A DNA stretch of 12,254 nucleotides from NCBI GenBank assembly GCA_021837545.1, contig JAKBFR010000067.1, positions 1 through 12,254 of the forward strand. The letters run 5' to 3'. The position numbers and the translations under genes were made by a program. The notes under the pieces were generated by a model. That model was not told the origin of the DNA. It searched no databases and saw only the letters and a list, made by a program, of their open reading frames with translations. The stretch's first letter is position 1; the number at the start of each line of letters is the position of its first letter. The stretch is from Bacillota bacterium (lineage in GTDB: Bacteria; Bacillota_A; Clostridia; Clostridiales; Clostridiaceae). Shown here in pieces: positions 1 through 6,460 of the stretch.

Positions 1-41
1 ATGCATGACCTTCATTTCGGCGGGTTATAATCATAATTACG
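1..41 (-). repeat. R-element copy R0 (right end only, cut by window edge)
   Basis: Bases 1-23 match the right end of R1 (2847-2869) exactly, including GCATGACCTTCATTTCGG, and match R2 on the other strand with one change. Weaker similarity continues to about base 41 (a TAAKTRC block roughly 10 bases beyond CGGYGG). On the minus strand the element begins about 4 nt after the stop codon of the ABC exporter, so it would be the start of that gene's 3' untranslated region. The rest of the copy lies outside the window, so its fold cannot be checked. Confidence 0.85.
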
Positions 42-45
42 AGTC

Positions 46-1752
46 TTATACGGTTGCTAATTTATGTAATTTACTATACTCACCTTGTTTCTCCATTAGT
101 TCTTCATGAGTTCCTTGTTCTATTATTCCTTCCTTACCAAGAACAATAATTTCATCTGCATTTTTAATAGTAGATAACCTATGTGCCACTACTATTGTTG
201 TTCTGCCTGAACATAGTTTTTCTAATGATTCTTGAATTATACGTTCAGTTGCATTGTCTAAAGCTGAAGTTGCTTCATCCAATATGAGTATCGGTGGGTT
301 TTTAAGAAAAACTCTTGCAATAGAAATACGTTGTTTTTGTCCCCCTGATAATTTTACGCCTCTTTCACCAATATAGGTATCATATCCTTCTGGTAAAGTA
401 TTTATAAATTCATCAATATTAGCCATTTTAGTGGCTCTTAGTAGTTCTTCTTCAGTTGCATCTATCTTACCATATAATATATTATCTCTAATGGTTCCTG
501 TAAATAAAAATACTTCTTGTTGTACTATTCCGATATTTTCTCTAAGTGATTCTAATTTAATATCATAAATACTTTTATCATCAATTAAAATATCTCCTCT
601 TTCTAGTTCATAAAATCTAGGAATAAGATTACAAAAAGTTGTCTTCCCTCCACCAGATTCTCCAACTAGAGCTAACATTTTCCCTTTACTTATTTTAACT
701 GAAATATCCTTTAAAACATTTTTCCCTTCATAACTGAAATCTACATTTTTAAATTCTATTTCTCCTTCTACATTTTCAAGCTCAATTGCATTTTCTTTAT
801 CTTTTTCTTTATCTTCATCCATTATTTCTAAATATCTTTGGAAACCTGTAATTCCATTTTGAAATTGTTCCATAAAATTAATCAACTTTTTTATTGGTTC
901 AGTAAATAACTTTATAAATAGCATGTATGCAAAAAAATCACCAACGCTTATAAATCCAATCAGTGTAAATACACCACCGCCTATTAGCCCTACATAATTT
1001 AATATATCTATTCCAAATCCAGAACCTGAAGAATACTCAGCCATCACTTTATAAGCTTTTTCTCTAGCAGTTATAAATTTTGCATTACCCTTTTCAAATT
1101 TTTCTTCTTCGGACACATGACTTACAAATGCCTTCGATATCTTTATTCCTGAAATACTATTTTCAAGACTTGCATTAACAACGCCTGTTTCTACTTTAGT
1201 TTCAAAAAATGCTTTATTCATTCTCTTTCTTTGATGCAAAGTAAACCATACTATAAAAGGTATAAATGCAAAAATCAATATTGTAAGAGGTATATTAATT
1301 GTACATAATATTGCAAATGAACCTATGAGCATAACAATCGATATAAATAAATCTTCTGGACCATGATGAGCAAGCTCAGAAATGTCCATTAAATCATTAA
1401 TAATTCTAGACATTATATCCCCTGTCTTATTATTGTCAAAAAAGCTATTTGGCAATTTTTGAAGATGCCTAAATATATGTCTTCGCATATCCCCTTGCAT
1501 TCTAACACCTACAACATGTCCCCAATATTGCATAAAGTATCCACACGCAGCTTTAATTATAAAAATTATAAGTAAGGTTATTGCAAAAATAATAATTAAT
1601 CTTAAATCTTTATTAGGAATTGAATCATTAACAAGTTGCCTTGTCATCATAGGATATACTAAATCGCATAAAGATGCGATAAATGCTACTACTAAATCTA
1701 AAGTAAATAATAATTTATATGGTTTGTAAAATGAAATAAATTTCTTTATCAT
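46..1752 (-). CDS. ABC exporter half-transporter (fused permease-ATPase, multidrug/lipid type)
   Basis: This is a 568-residue fused ABC exporter half that should dimerise in the cytoplasmic membrane and pump a hydrophobic substrate outward using ATP. An ABC_membrane domain with about six hydrophobic segments fills residues 1-300. The nucleotide-binding domain (about 330-568) has a complete motif set: Walker A GESGGGKTT (364-372), Q-loop near Gln411/412, signature LSGGQ (468-472), Walker B ILILDE (488-493) with catalytic Glu493, and the switch His524 in VAHRLST. Nothing is degenerate, so a homodimer is plausible, and no partner half-transporter is adjacent. The ATG at 1750-1752 follows a strong AAAGGAGG. 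Family knowledge places it with BmrA/MsbA-like proteins. The substrate cannot be read from the sequence. The gene stands alone and its 3' end abuts repeat R0. Confidence 0.95.
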   Translation of the reverse strand: MIKKFISFYKPYKLLFTLDLVVAFIASLCDLVYPMMTRQLVNDSIPNKDLRLIIIFAITLLIIFIIKAACGYFMQYWGHVVGVRMQGDMRRHIFRHLQKLPNSFFDNNKTGDIMSRIINDLMDISELAHHGPEDLFISIVMLIGSFAILCTINIPLTILIFAFIPFIVWFTLHQRKRMNKAFFETKVETGVVNASLENSISGIKISKAFVSHVSEEEKFEKGNAKFITAREKAYKVMAEYSSGSGFGIDILNYVGLIGGGVFTLIGFISVGDFFAYMLFIKLFTEPIKKLINFMEQFQNGITGFQRYLEIMDEDKEKDKENAIELENVEGEIEFKNVDFSYEGKNVLKDISVKISKGKMLALVGESGGGKTTFCNLIPRFYELERGDILIDDKSIYDIKLESLRENIGIVQQEVFLFTGTIRDNILYGKIDATEEELLRATKMANIDEFINTLPEGYDTYIGERGVKLSGGQKQRISIARVFLKNPPILILDEATSALDNATERIIQESLEKLCSGRTTIVVAHRLSTIKNADEIIVLGKEGIIEQGTHEELMEKQGEYSKLHKLATV

Positions 1753-1772
1753 TCAAACCCCTCCTTTTGATA

Positions 1773-1803
1773 CACATTTCCAAAATGTGCGTACACCTTT
1801 TGG
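1773..1803. promoter_or_regulatory. Overlapping palindromes upstream of the ABC exporter
   Basis: CACATTT-CCA-AAATGTG (1773-1789) is a perfect 7-bp inverted repeat with a 3-base spacer. Its right half overlaps a second, imperfect 24-bp palindrome (1780-1803) with arms CCAAAA and TTTTGG and inner arms GTG and CAC. The pair lies directly upstream of the exporter's Shine-Dalgarno. It could be a repressor operator (MarR/TetR-type regulators often bind such sites) or two mutually exclusive hairpins in the 5' UTR. No regulator gene is adjacent. The role is inferred. Confidence 0.45.
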
Positions 1804-1847
1804 TTTTTATTTTTTCATTTGTCTAAGGAATAAAATCTGCATAGCTT

Positions 1848-1856
1848 GTATATAAT
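1848..1856 (+). promoter_or_regulatory. Possible -10 element for the small membrane-protein gene
   Basis: TATAAT (1851-1856) is preceded by TG two bases upstream (1847-1848), close to an extended -10. No good -35 hexamer sits 16-18 bases upstream. It would give a leader of about 40 nt before the TTG start at 1902. Weak evidence. Confidence 0.35.
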
Positions 1857-1901
1857 TAAATTAAGATACATAATTTTACAATTGTATGGTGGTGAATAAA
1901 T

Positions 1902-2156
1902 TTGATAAAAAAAACTTTTTGTATTCTTAATTTAAGCTTAGCAATACTCTTACCCCTATTTTCGTTAAATATAATAATGAGTAAATCAGATCCAAATAAC
2001 TTCTTTCCATTAATTTTTATTTGTTTAGGTTTCTGCGATACTTTTCTTGGAATTAATTTGCTAAATGCTAATAAAAAACTTCTAAGCATTTCTAGCTTTA
2101 TACTTGCAAGCTTTTTATTTATTGTGGTTGGAAGTAAAATTTGTATATATAGCTAA
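1902..2156 (+). CDS. Small hydrophobic membrane protein (DUF3953-like), TTG start
   Basis: An 84-residue hydrophobic protein with three likely membrane segments: about residues 6-26, 34-51 (FFPLIFICLGFCDTFLGI) and 61-80. It starts with TTG at 1902, five bases after GGTGGTGA (1889-1896), a near-consensus Shine-Dalgarno. No ATG fits as well. The pattern of short helices with a Gly-rich middle segment and a charged NANKK turn resembles the small DUF3953 family of Firmicutes, but I make that link from memory and only tentatively. The gene is divergent from the ABC exporter and has no other neighbour. The opposite-strand frame over the same bases lacks an RBS and looks like a shadow. Function unknown. 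Confidence 0.65.
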   Translation: MIKKTFCILNLSLAILLPLFSLNIIMSKSDPNNFFPLIFICLGFCDTFLGINLLNANKKLLSISSFILASFLFIVVGSKICIYS

Positions 2157-2528
2157 AGGTTCTATATACGGAGGTTCACGGTAATATTTATACTTGGTAT
2201 TATATTAAATATTTACTCTACTTAGGAATATATCTAATCAGAAAAAATTGAATATATGTTTGTGAAATTTTATTAGTTCTACGGAACAAATATGGATCTA
2301 ATTTGGATGATTATACCCATTAGATCTTTATTTTGAGGATCTCATAGGGTCCACATTTTAAAATTTAACTATACTTAAGACATATTGGTGATAATAACAA
2401 ATATATACTTTCATGATATTTAAGTTCTAATTATAGGATCCTATATATATACACATGTGCAAAGTTGTACTTATTCATCTTAATGAACCTAAGTATCACC
2501 TAATAATTTTCGATGTATAAGTTATACT
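2157..2528. other. Gene-free AT-rich spacer
   Basis: I find no convincing gene here. It holds a weak hairpin (2295-2326), a BamHI-like palindrome TAGGATCCTA and a strong GGAGG (2170-2174) that is not followed by a usable start codon. The right edge is where similarity to the R element begins. Confidence 0.6.
2295..2334 (+). terminator. Weak hairpin with T-rich tail
   Basis: GATCTAAT (2295-2302) pairs perfectly with ATTAGATC (2319-2326), and a possible GG/CC pair extends it into the loop. TTTATTTT follows. The stem is AT-rich and lies about 140 bases past the small membrane-protein gene, so termination is only a possibility. Confidence 0.3.
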
Positions 2529-2649
2529 TATCCTATGAAAATATACCCAAACTAGAAATGAAGGTCATGCTTTTGTGGAACGTTACTATTTCGGATTTAG
2601 CTGTCGATATTTCTTTAGTAGAAGTTGTTCCAAAATGCTTGTTCAAAAA

Positions 2650-2690
2650 GTGAGAATCGAAATTTTACATTTTATTCTTCGAACTTTCTC
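2650..2690 (-). repeat. M module copy M3 (41-bp hairpin)
   Basis: Aligns without gaps to M1 (29 of 41 by hand count) and M2 (26 of 41). It shares the CGAACT..CTC end and an AAAT/ATTT inner stem. It is the most diverged copy and lies inside the tip of R1. Drawn on the minus strand because that would be the transcribed sense of the upstream gene; the true sense is uncertain. Confidence 0.55.
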
Positions 2691-2742
2691 TGTGTGCGCT
2701 TGCCTTTGAGGCTAGCATTTTGGGTCCAACTTCTGCTATTGA

Positions 2743-2783
2743 GTAAGAGTCCAAATCTTGTATTTGGGTACTCGAACTTACTC
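2743..2783 (-). repeat. M module copy M1 (41-bp hairpin)
   Basis: GAGTAA (2741-2746) pairs with TTACTC, GAGT with ACTC, and CCAAAT with ATTTGG around a 5-base loop, giving a clean hairpin. It matches M2 at 33 of 41 positions without gaps. It interrupts the right arm of R1 at a point where R2 has only about six bases, so it looks like an insertion. Confidence 0.7.
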
Positions 2784-2904
2784 AGCGAACGTATGTGAGT
2801 CGAGTTTCATTTTTCTCACAGCTAAATCCTCACGTAACCTGAACAAATGCATGACCTTCATTTCGGCGGAACATACACATAAGTACGGTTTTCACATTGG
2901 GTAC

Positions 2905-3573
2905 CTACATAATTTCTAGAATTTCATTCTTGCATTTATTTAAATCTTTATTAAATATTCCTTTTATTTGTACTGGCTTATTGCTAAATACTATTATATT
3001 TCCTTGGAAATATATTGCCTCATCTAAATCATGAGTAACTAAAATAACCATTCTTTTTTCTTTATTAAGCAAATTCTTAAATTCATCTATTATGGTATAT
3101 TTTAATTTATAATCTAAAGATTTAAATGGTTCATCCATTAGAATAAGTTTTGATGGCTTTCCAAATGCTCTTGCTATATTGACTCGTTGCTTCATTCCTC
3201 CACTTAGTGCACTTGGATATTTGTTTTTTATATCATAAATACCTACTAATTTTAAAACATCATCAATTTTCATATGCAGAATAGAATTGTCAAAATATTT
3301 TTTTAATGCAAGTTCTAAATTTTCTTTAACAGTAAGCCACTCTATTAATCTATCTTCTTGAAATACATAACTTATATCGCTTAATGATATTCCGTTTATC
3401 TCTCCATTTTGTATCTCAGTAAGTCCTGCTATAATATTTAATAAAGTGCTTTTTCCACATCCTGACTTTCCTATTATACAATTTACCTTTTCATCACAAA
3501 AATCTAAATTAAAGTTCTTGAATATCACTTCATTTTCATAGGATTTATTTAAATTTCTTATACTTATATTCAT
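2905..3573 (-). CDS. ABC importer ATP-binding protein (SsuB/TauB/NrtD-type)
   Basis: Cytoplasmic ATPase of an importer for a small organic anion or related compound. Numbered from an upstream GTG at 3582, it shows Walker A GKSGCGKST (38-46), the Q-loop FQEDRLIEW (74-82) typical of the nitrate/sulfonate/taurine branch, signature LSGGM (126-130), Walker B LILMDEP (146-152) and switch His184. I place the start at the ATG at 3573, three codons later: AGGTGG ends five bases before it, and ATGA there overlaps the permease stop by four bases, a classic coupling arrangement. The GTG would lie inside the Shine-Dalgarno. Length is then 222 residues, slightly short for the family because the C-terminal tail is brief. 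It is the last gene of the operon and is followed directly by R1. Confidence 0.93.
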   Translation of the reverse strand: MNISIRNLNKSYENEVIFKNFNLDFCDEKVNCIIGKSGCGKSTLLNIIAGLTEIQNGEINGISLSDISYVFQEDRLIEWLTVKENLELALKKYFDNSILHMKIDDVLKLVGIYDIKNKYPSALSGGMKQRVNIARAFGKPSKLILMDEPFKSLDYKLKYTIIDEFKNLLNKEKRMVILVTHDLDEAIYFQGNIIVFSNKPVQIKGIFNKDLNKCKNEILEIM

Positions 3574-4325
3574 TTCATCCACCTATATATTTTTTCCTTC
3601 AACAACTTATTTATTAGTTCTAAAGCCAGCGATATTATAACAATAATTACAATCCATGCAAAAATTCCCATTGTATTAAAGTTTACTTTTTCCAACTGTA
3701 TTTGAGATCCTATTCCAAATTTGGGTTGACCGTATACCTCTCCGGCAATTACCACCTTAAAAGTTAATGAAAATGTTGCTACAAAAATACTCATGAAATA
3801 AAATTTCATAACTGGCAGATAAATTTTTTTAATTTTATCTTTTAAGCTAACTTGATATATTTTTGTCATATCAATTATTTTTTTATCTATCTGCATAATA
3901 CTGTTTCTTATACCCTCATAGAGTATTGGAAAAGTAATGGTAAATCCAACTACAAAAGGAGTTTTATCTTTATCAAACCATACCAATGAAAGAACGACAA
4001 GAACCATAGTTGGGATTGTTTTACCAAATGAATTTATAGGTTGCATTAGATATTTGAAAAAAGGGTACACCGCACCGAGCACCCCTAAAATCATAGAAAA
4101 AATTAAAGCTAAAAGGTAACTAATCATAGTTCTATAGAAACTGTTCAAAATAATTTTCGGGAAATTTTGCTCTTTAAAAATAATCCCGATGGCTTCAATT
4201 ACTTGTTGCATCCTTGGAATATATATATCATTATTAATTAATATTGCAATTAACTGCCATATTCCTATGAAAAATATACATGATAATAAAGTATATAATT
4301 TACTTTTCCATGAATATTTCATCAT
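3570..4325 (-). CDS. ABC importer permease (SsuC/TauC/NrtB-type)
   Basis: A 251-residue integral membrane permease of the BPD_transp_1 family with about six hydrophobic segments (roughly 10-30, 65-90, 103-117, 122-137, 178-196, 218-238). The EAA-like cytoplasmic loop that docks on the ATPase is at about 137-171 (EGIRNSIMQID, then KKIYLP). It forms a homodimeric channel in this family. The start is one of two adjacent ATGs (4325 or 4322) behind AGGAGG at 4337-4342. It overlaps the lipoprotein gene by 26 bases upstream and the ATPase gene by 4 bases downstream, which ties all three into one translationally coupled operon. Confidence 0.93.
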   Translation of the reverse strand: MMKYSWKSKLYTLLSCIFFIGIWQLIAILINNDIYIPRMQQVIEAIGIIFKEQNFPKIILNSFYRTMISYLLALIFSMILGVLGAVYPFFKYLMQPINSFGKTIPTMVLVVLSLVWFDKDKTPFVVGFTITFPILYEGIRNSIMQIDKKIIDMTKIYQVSLKDKIKKIYLPVMKFYFMSIFVATFSLTFKVVIAGEVYGQPKFGIGSQIQLEKVNFNTMGIFAWIVIIVIISLALELINKLLKEKIYRWMK

Positions 4326-5301
4326 CTGGTATACTTCCTCCTATTGTCTTTGGATCAAATTCATTTAGTTTTTGAAAATAAGTTTTATATTCTTTATAAG
4401 AATCCTTTATATCTACATATTTTATATTTGATTTATCTATAGCTTTCATTATTATTGGTTTTTTAGCAGAAACTCCTATTTCTTCACAATAAGTTCCTAG
4501 AGTTTCCTTATCACTATATACCCATTCAGTTGCTGTTTTAACTTGCTTTAAGAATTCTGTTACAAATTCCTTATGGTTTTCACTTAAATCCTTTTTAATT
4601 ATAATTGTTGATTGTGGATATCCGTATTCTGAATGGTTAATTTTTTTCCATTCTTCATTTAAATCTAATATTACATTAAACTTTTCATTTTTGCTTTGAA
4701 CCGTAGATAAGGCTGGTTCTGGTATTACAGCATATTGAGTCTTACCAGCTAAAATTATTGGTGCAAGCTCATTTACTCCATCTACATAACTAAAATTGAT
4801 ATCTTTATCTACATCAATACCTTTATCTTTAAGTATTGTTTTTGCAATTATATCTGGTGTTAAACCCTTACCTATGTTATAAATTTCTTTTCCTTTTAAA
4901 TCTTCAAAAGTTTGATTTTCATTAGTTGAGCCTATATAAAATGATCCAAATCCAACAGTCCCTGCTATCTTATATTCTTTATTCTTATTAAATACAATAG
5001 CTGCAACATTTGATGGTACTATTGCTATGTCTGGTTCACTCTTCATAACGCTAGTTACTAAACTATCTGAACTTTTTTCAATTGTATAATTAATATTATA
5101 TCCAGCTTTAACTTCTGGCTTTTCCTTTATAAGCTTAGCTACAGCTATAGCTGGAAGTCCATCTGGTGCCACAAAATCAATTTCTTTAGTTCCTGCTGTA
5201 TTCTTTGTAGTCTCACTTTGACTTGTGTTACTATTTCCACACCCTATAAATGTTAGCATTGATAATACTATAACTAAAATTAACGATACTTTCTTTTTCA
5301 T
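4300..5301 (-). CDS. ABC importer substrate-binding lipoprotein (NMT1/SsuA-like)
   Basis: A 333-residue extracytoplasmic binding lipoprotein. The N-terminus is a lysine-rich signal peptide with a hydrophobic core (5-18) ending in a lipobox-like FIG-Cys21, so it should be anchored to the membrane after processing. Mature-domain marks include PDGLPAIAVAKLI (46-58), DIAIVPSNVA (91-100), FEDLKGKEI (132-140) and IPEPALS (193-199), the periplasmic-binding-protein type II pattern of the nitrate/sulfonate/pyrimidine-precursor (NMT1) group. The ATG follows AAGGAGGAG at good spacing. The substrate is not determined: sulfonate, taurine, nitrate-like anion or a thiamine-precursor pyrimidine all fit. No TPP riboswitch was seen upstream and no metabolic gene is adjacent. 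Confidence 0.9.
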   Translation of the reverse strand: MKKKVSLILVIVLSMLTFIGCGNSNTSQSETTKNTAGTKEIDFVAPDGLPAIAVAKLIKEKPEVKAGYNINYTIEKSSDSLVTSVMKSEPDIAIVPSNVAAIVFNKNKEYKIAGTVGFGSFYIGSTNENQTFEDLKGKEIYNIGKGLTPDIIAKTILKDKGIDVDKDINFSYVDGVNELAPIILAGKTQYAVIPEPALSTVQSKNEKFNVILDLNEEWKKINHSEYGYPQSTIIIKKDLSENHKEFVTEFLKQVKTATEWVYSDKETLGTYCEEIGVSAKKPIIMKAIDKSNIKYVDIKDSYKEYKTYFQKLNEFDPKTIGGSIPDDEIFMEK

Positions 5302-5443
5302 TTTTGACTCCTCCTTATATATCTAATTATCTACGCTATATGTAATTACTAAAATATCAAATAATTATATTAAGACGCAAAAGAAAAAATCAGTCTAATT
5401 AAACAGTAATACTCCCTAATTGATATTCACTCTTAATTATAAT

Positions 5444-5473
5444 ATCATATTTACACAAAAATACCAAATTCAA
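5444..5473 (-). promoter_or_regulatory. Candidate sigma-A promoter of the importer operon
   Basis: On the minus strand TTGAAT (5473-5468) and TATGAT (5449-5444) are separated by 18 bases. Transcription would start near 5437 and leave a 5' UTR of about 135 nt. Both boxes have mismatches and the region is very AT-rich, so chance matches are possible. Confidence 0.4.
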
Positions 5474-5534
5474 TTCTATTTATTTTAACTAGACTTGTGT
5501 CTTATAGAGTTTATATAGTATTTTATTAATATAA

Positions 5535-5572
5535 AAAGGCATATCTTGAAAATAATTTAAAGATATGCCTTT
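5535..5572 (-). terminator. Intrinsic terminator downstream of yaaR
   Basis: A perfect 13-bp stem, AAAGGCATATCTT (5535-5547) with AAGATATGCCTTT (5560-5572), has a 12-base loop. Read on the minus strand it ends in CCTTTTTAT, giving the U-tract of a Rho-independent terminator about 35 nt past the yaaR stop. It would also separate yaaR from the importer operon. Confidence 0.85.
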
Positions 5573-5606
5573 ACTATATTTTAAGTGTTCATATATCTTG
5601 CAGTTC

Positions 5607-6026
5607 CTATCTATATATATCCACTATCATTCCTTGTATTTCATCTATTGTTGATGCAATATTTATATTGTCTTTTTCATCTGAAAGTAACGCTTTCGTT
5701 AATTCTTCAAGTCTATTATCAACCGTATCAACAGTTATGAAATATTGAGTTTGCCAAAAACTAATATCCTTTTTTGTTTCATACATAAATTTTAGTATTG
5801 ATTCTAAATATTCTTTTATCATCTTCTTATACATAATTACATCAACATAAGTCTTAGTAGTTATAAGCTTACTACCTCTTTTTTTTATGTCATCTATCAT
5901 CTTATTCAGCTGTTCTTCTGATTTTTTATGTCTTTCTTGACTGAAACTTTGAGAAAAGTCTTTTTTTTCTGAAACAATTTTTCTTTCAGAGGTTACATTT
6001 CCTCTTCTTACTCTACCTATTTCCAT
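5607..6026 (-). CDS. yaaR: YaaR family protein (DUF327)
   Basis: A 139-residue soluble protein of the DUF327/YaaR family, about the usual length. The family pattern is seen in the middle and end: a charged, probably disordered N-terminus (1-35), then helices with KKRGSKLITTKTYVDVIMYKK (split across 48-68) and the C-terminal IDEIQGMIVDIYR, where the family usually has a GEIKGLLLDLY-like ending. The ATG at 6026 follows AAAGGAT at slightly long spacing. In Bacillus yaaR lies beside yaaQ and the holB region; here no such neighbours are present, so it is a relocated or stand-alone copy. The biochemical role of the family is unknown to me. It has its own terminator and probably its own promoter. 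Confidence 0.85.
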   Translation of the reverse strand: MEIGRVRRGNVTSERKIVSEKKDFSQSFSQERHKKSEEQLNKMIDDIKKRGSKLITTKTYVDVIMYKKMIKEYLESILKFMYETKKDISFWQTQYFITVDTVDNRLEELTKALLSDEKDNINIASTIDEIQGMIVDIYR

Positions 6027-6063
6027 ATATACTCAATCCTTTCTTATATCAAGGCACCTATTT

Positions 6064-6130
6064 AACAGTTAATAATGAAATTGATGTAGGAATTTCATTC
6101 TACATTTTCGATTATTTATCGTCTATTGTT
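6064..6130. repeat. Imperfect intergenic hairpin
   Basis: ATGTAG (6084-6089) pairs with CTACAT (6100-6105) around a 10-base loop. Below it AATAATGAAA (6071-6080) pairs with TTTCGATTATT (6107-6117) with one bulge, and AACA pairs with TGTT at the base. It sits about 40 bases upstream of the yaaR start, so it could be in its 5' UTR or be a small palindromic repeat. Confidence 0.5.
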
Positions 6131-6190
6131 CATTACTTCCACATTCTATCAATTAAACTTCTACAAATATACATATATATGTTGCAATTA

Positions 6191-6218
6191 TCAATGTTCA
6201 ATACTCAATGCTCAATTA
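6191..6218. repeat. Four tandem TCAATNN heptamers
   Basis: TCAATGT, TCAATAC, TCAATGC and TCAATTA follow one another without gaps. A 7-base period could be slippage-prone simple sequence. No function is indicated. Confidence 0.7.
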
Positions 6219-6393
6219 TAACTAGAATCGTTATATGATTTTTGAAATTGCCAATGAATAATTATTTTTGCAATATATAAATATAATTTTAAAAGATATG
6301 ATAATTCTTAATTAATTATATCAAAGTTACGTATTCTTCTCTACTTATATTTTTTTATGTGGCTAAAACATATATTTCGTTTTTTCCCATGTA

Positions 6394-6429
6394 TATAATT
6401 TTGCAAAACTTCTAATATATATATACATA
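6394..6429 (+). promoter_or_regulatory. Candidate promoter region of the P-type ATPase
   Basis: A consensus TATAAT lies at 6394-6399 without a good -35. Alternatively TTGCAA (6401-6406) with TACATA (6424-6429) at 17-base spacing would start transcription very close to the gene. Neither is strong. Confidence 0.35.
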
Positions 6430-6460
6430 TATTAATTTTTTGAATGGAGTGATGTTATCT

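Larger units (their letters stand above)
2529..2888 (-). repeat. R element, full copy R1 (rod-forming, with two M modules inserted)
   Basis: Nearly the whole segment folds on itself. The outermost arms 2555-2576 and 2843-2864 pair over 22 bases with one mismatch. Then 2593-2604 pairs with 2818-2829 (12 of 12), 2620-2627 with 2727-2734 (8 of 8), and 2630-2639 with 2714-2723 (10 of 10). Similarity to R2 covers 2529-2640 and the right arm, and ends differ between copies only beyond about 2529 and 2888. Compared with R2 it carries extra sequence in the tip (2643-2690) and in the right arm (2741-2815). It reads as the 3' UTR of the importer ATPase gene, starting about 16 nt past that stop codon. 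There is no internal gene, so it resembles a MITE or a dispersed structured RNA. I do not recognise the family. Confidence 0.85.
5302..5606. other. Intergenic region: importer leader and yaaR terminator
   Basis: No gene seen. It contains, on the minus strand, a terminator for yaaR (5535-5572), a possible importer promoter (5444-5473) and an importer leader of about 135 nt. I searched the leader by eye for known riboswitch cores (TPP, SAM, T-box) and saw none. Confidence 0.6.
6027..6460. other. Divergent intergenic region between yaaR and the P-type ATPase
   Basis: No gene seen. It carries a 70-base imperfect hairpin near yaaR (6064-6130), a 7-bp tandem repeat (6191-6218) and a possible plus-strand promoter (near 6394). 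The rest is AT-rich sequence without clear signals. Confidence 0.6.

Noticed and set aside
1856..2089. Open frame of 77 codons on the minus strand
   Set aside because: It lies opposite the small membrane-protein gene, lacks a Shine-Dalgarno and has a composition expected of a complement of a hydrophobic gene.
2170..2225. GGAGG followed six bases later by an open, hydrophobic 14-codon stretch
   Set aside because: The codon at the right position is GTA, not a start codon, and the stretch is too short to support. It could be a decayed gene start, but nothing confirms it.
3937..4119. Open frame of 60 codons on the plus strand
   Set aside because: Entirely inside the permease gene on the other strand, with no RBS. 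A shadow frame.
5302..5443. TPP or other riboswitch before the importer operon
   Set aside because: No conserved core was seen on the minus strand, and no stable GC-bearing stem was found in the leader.
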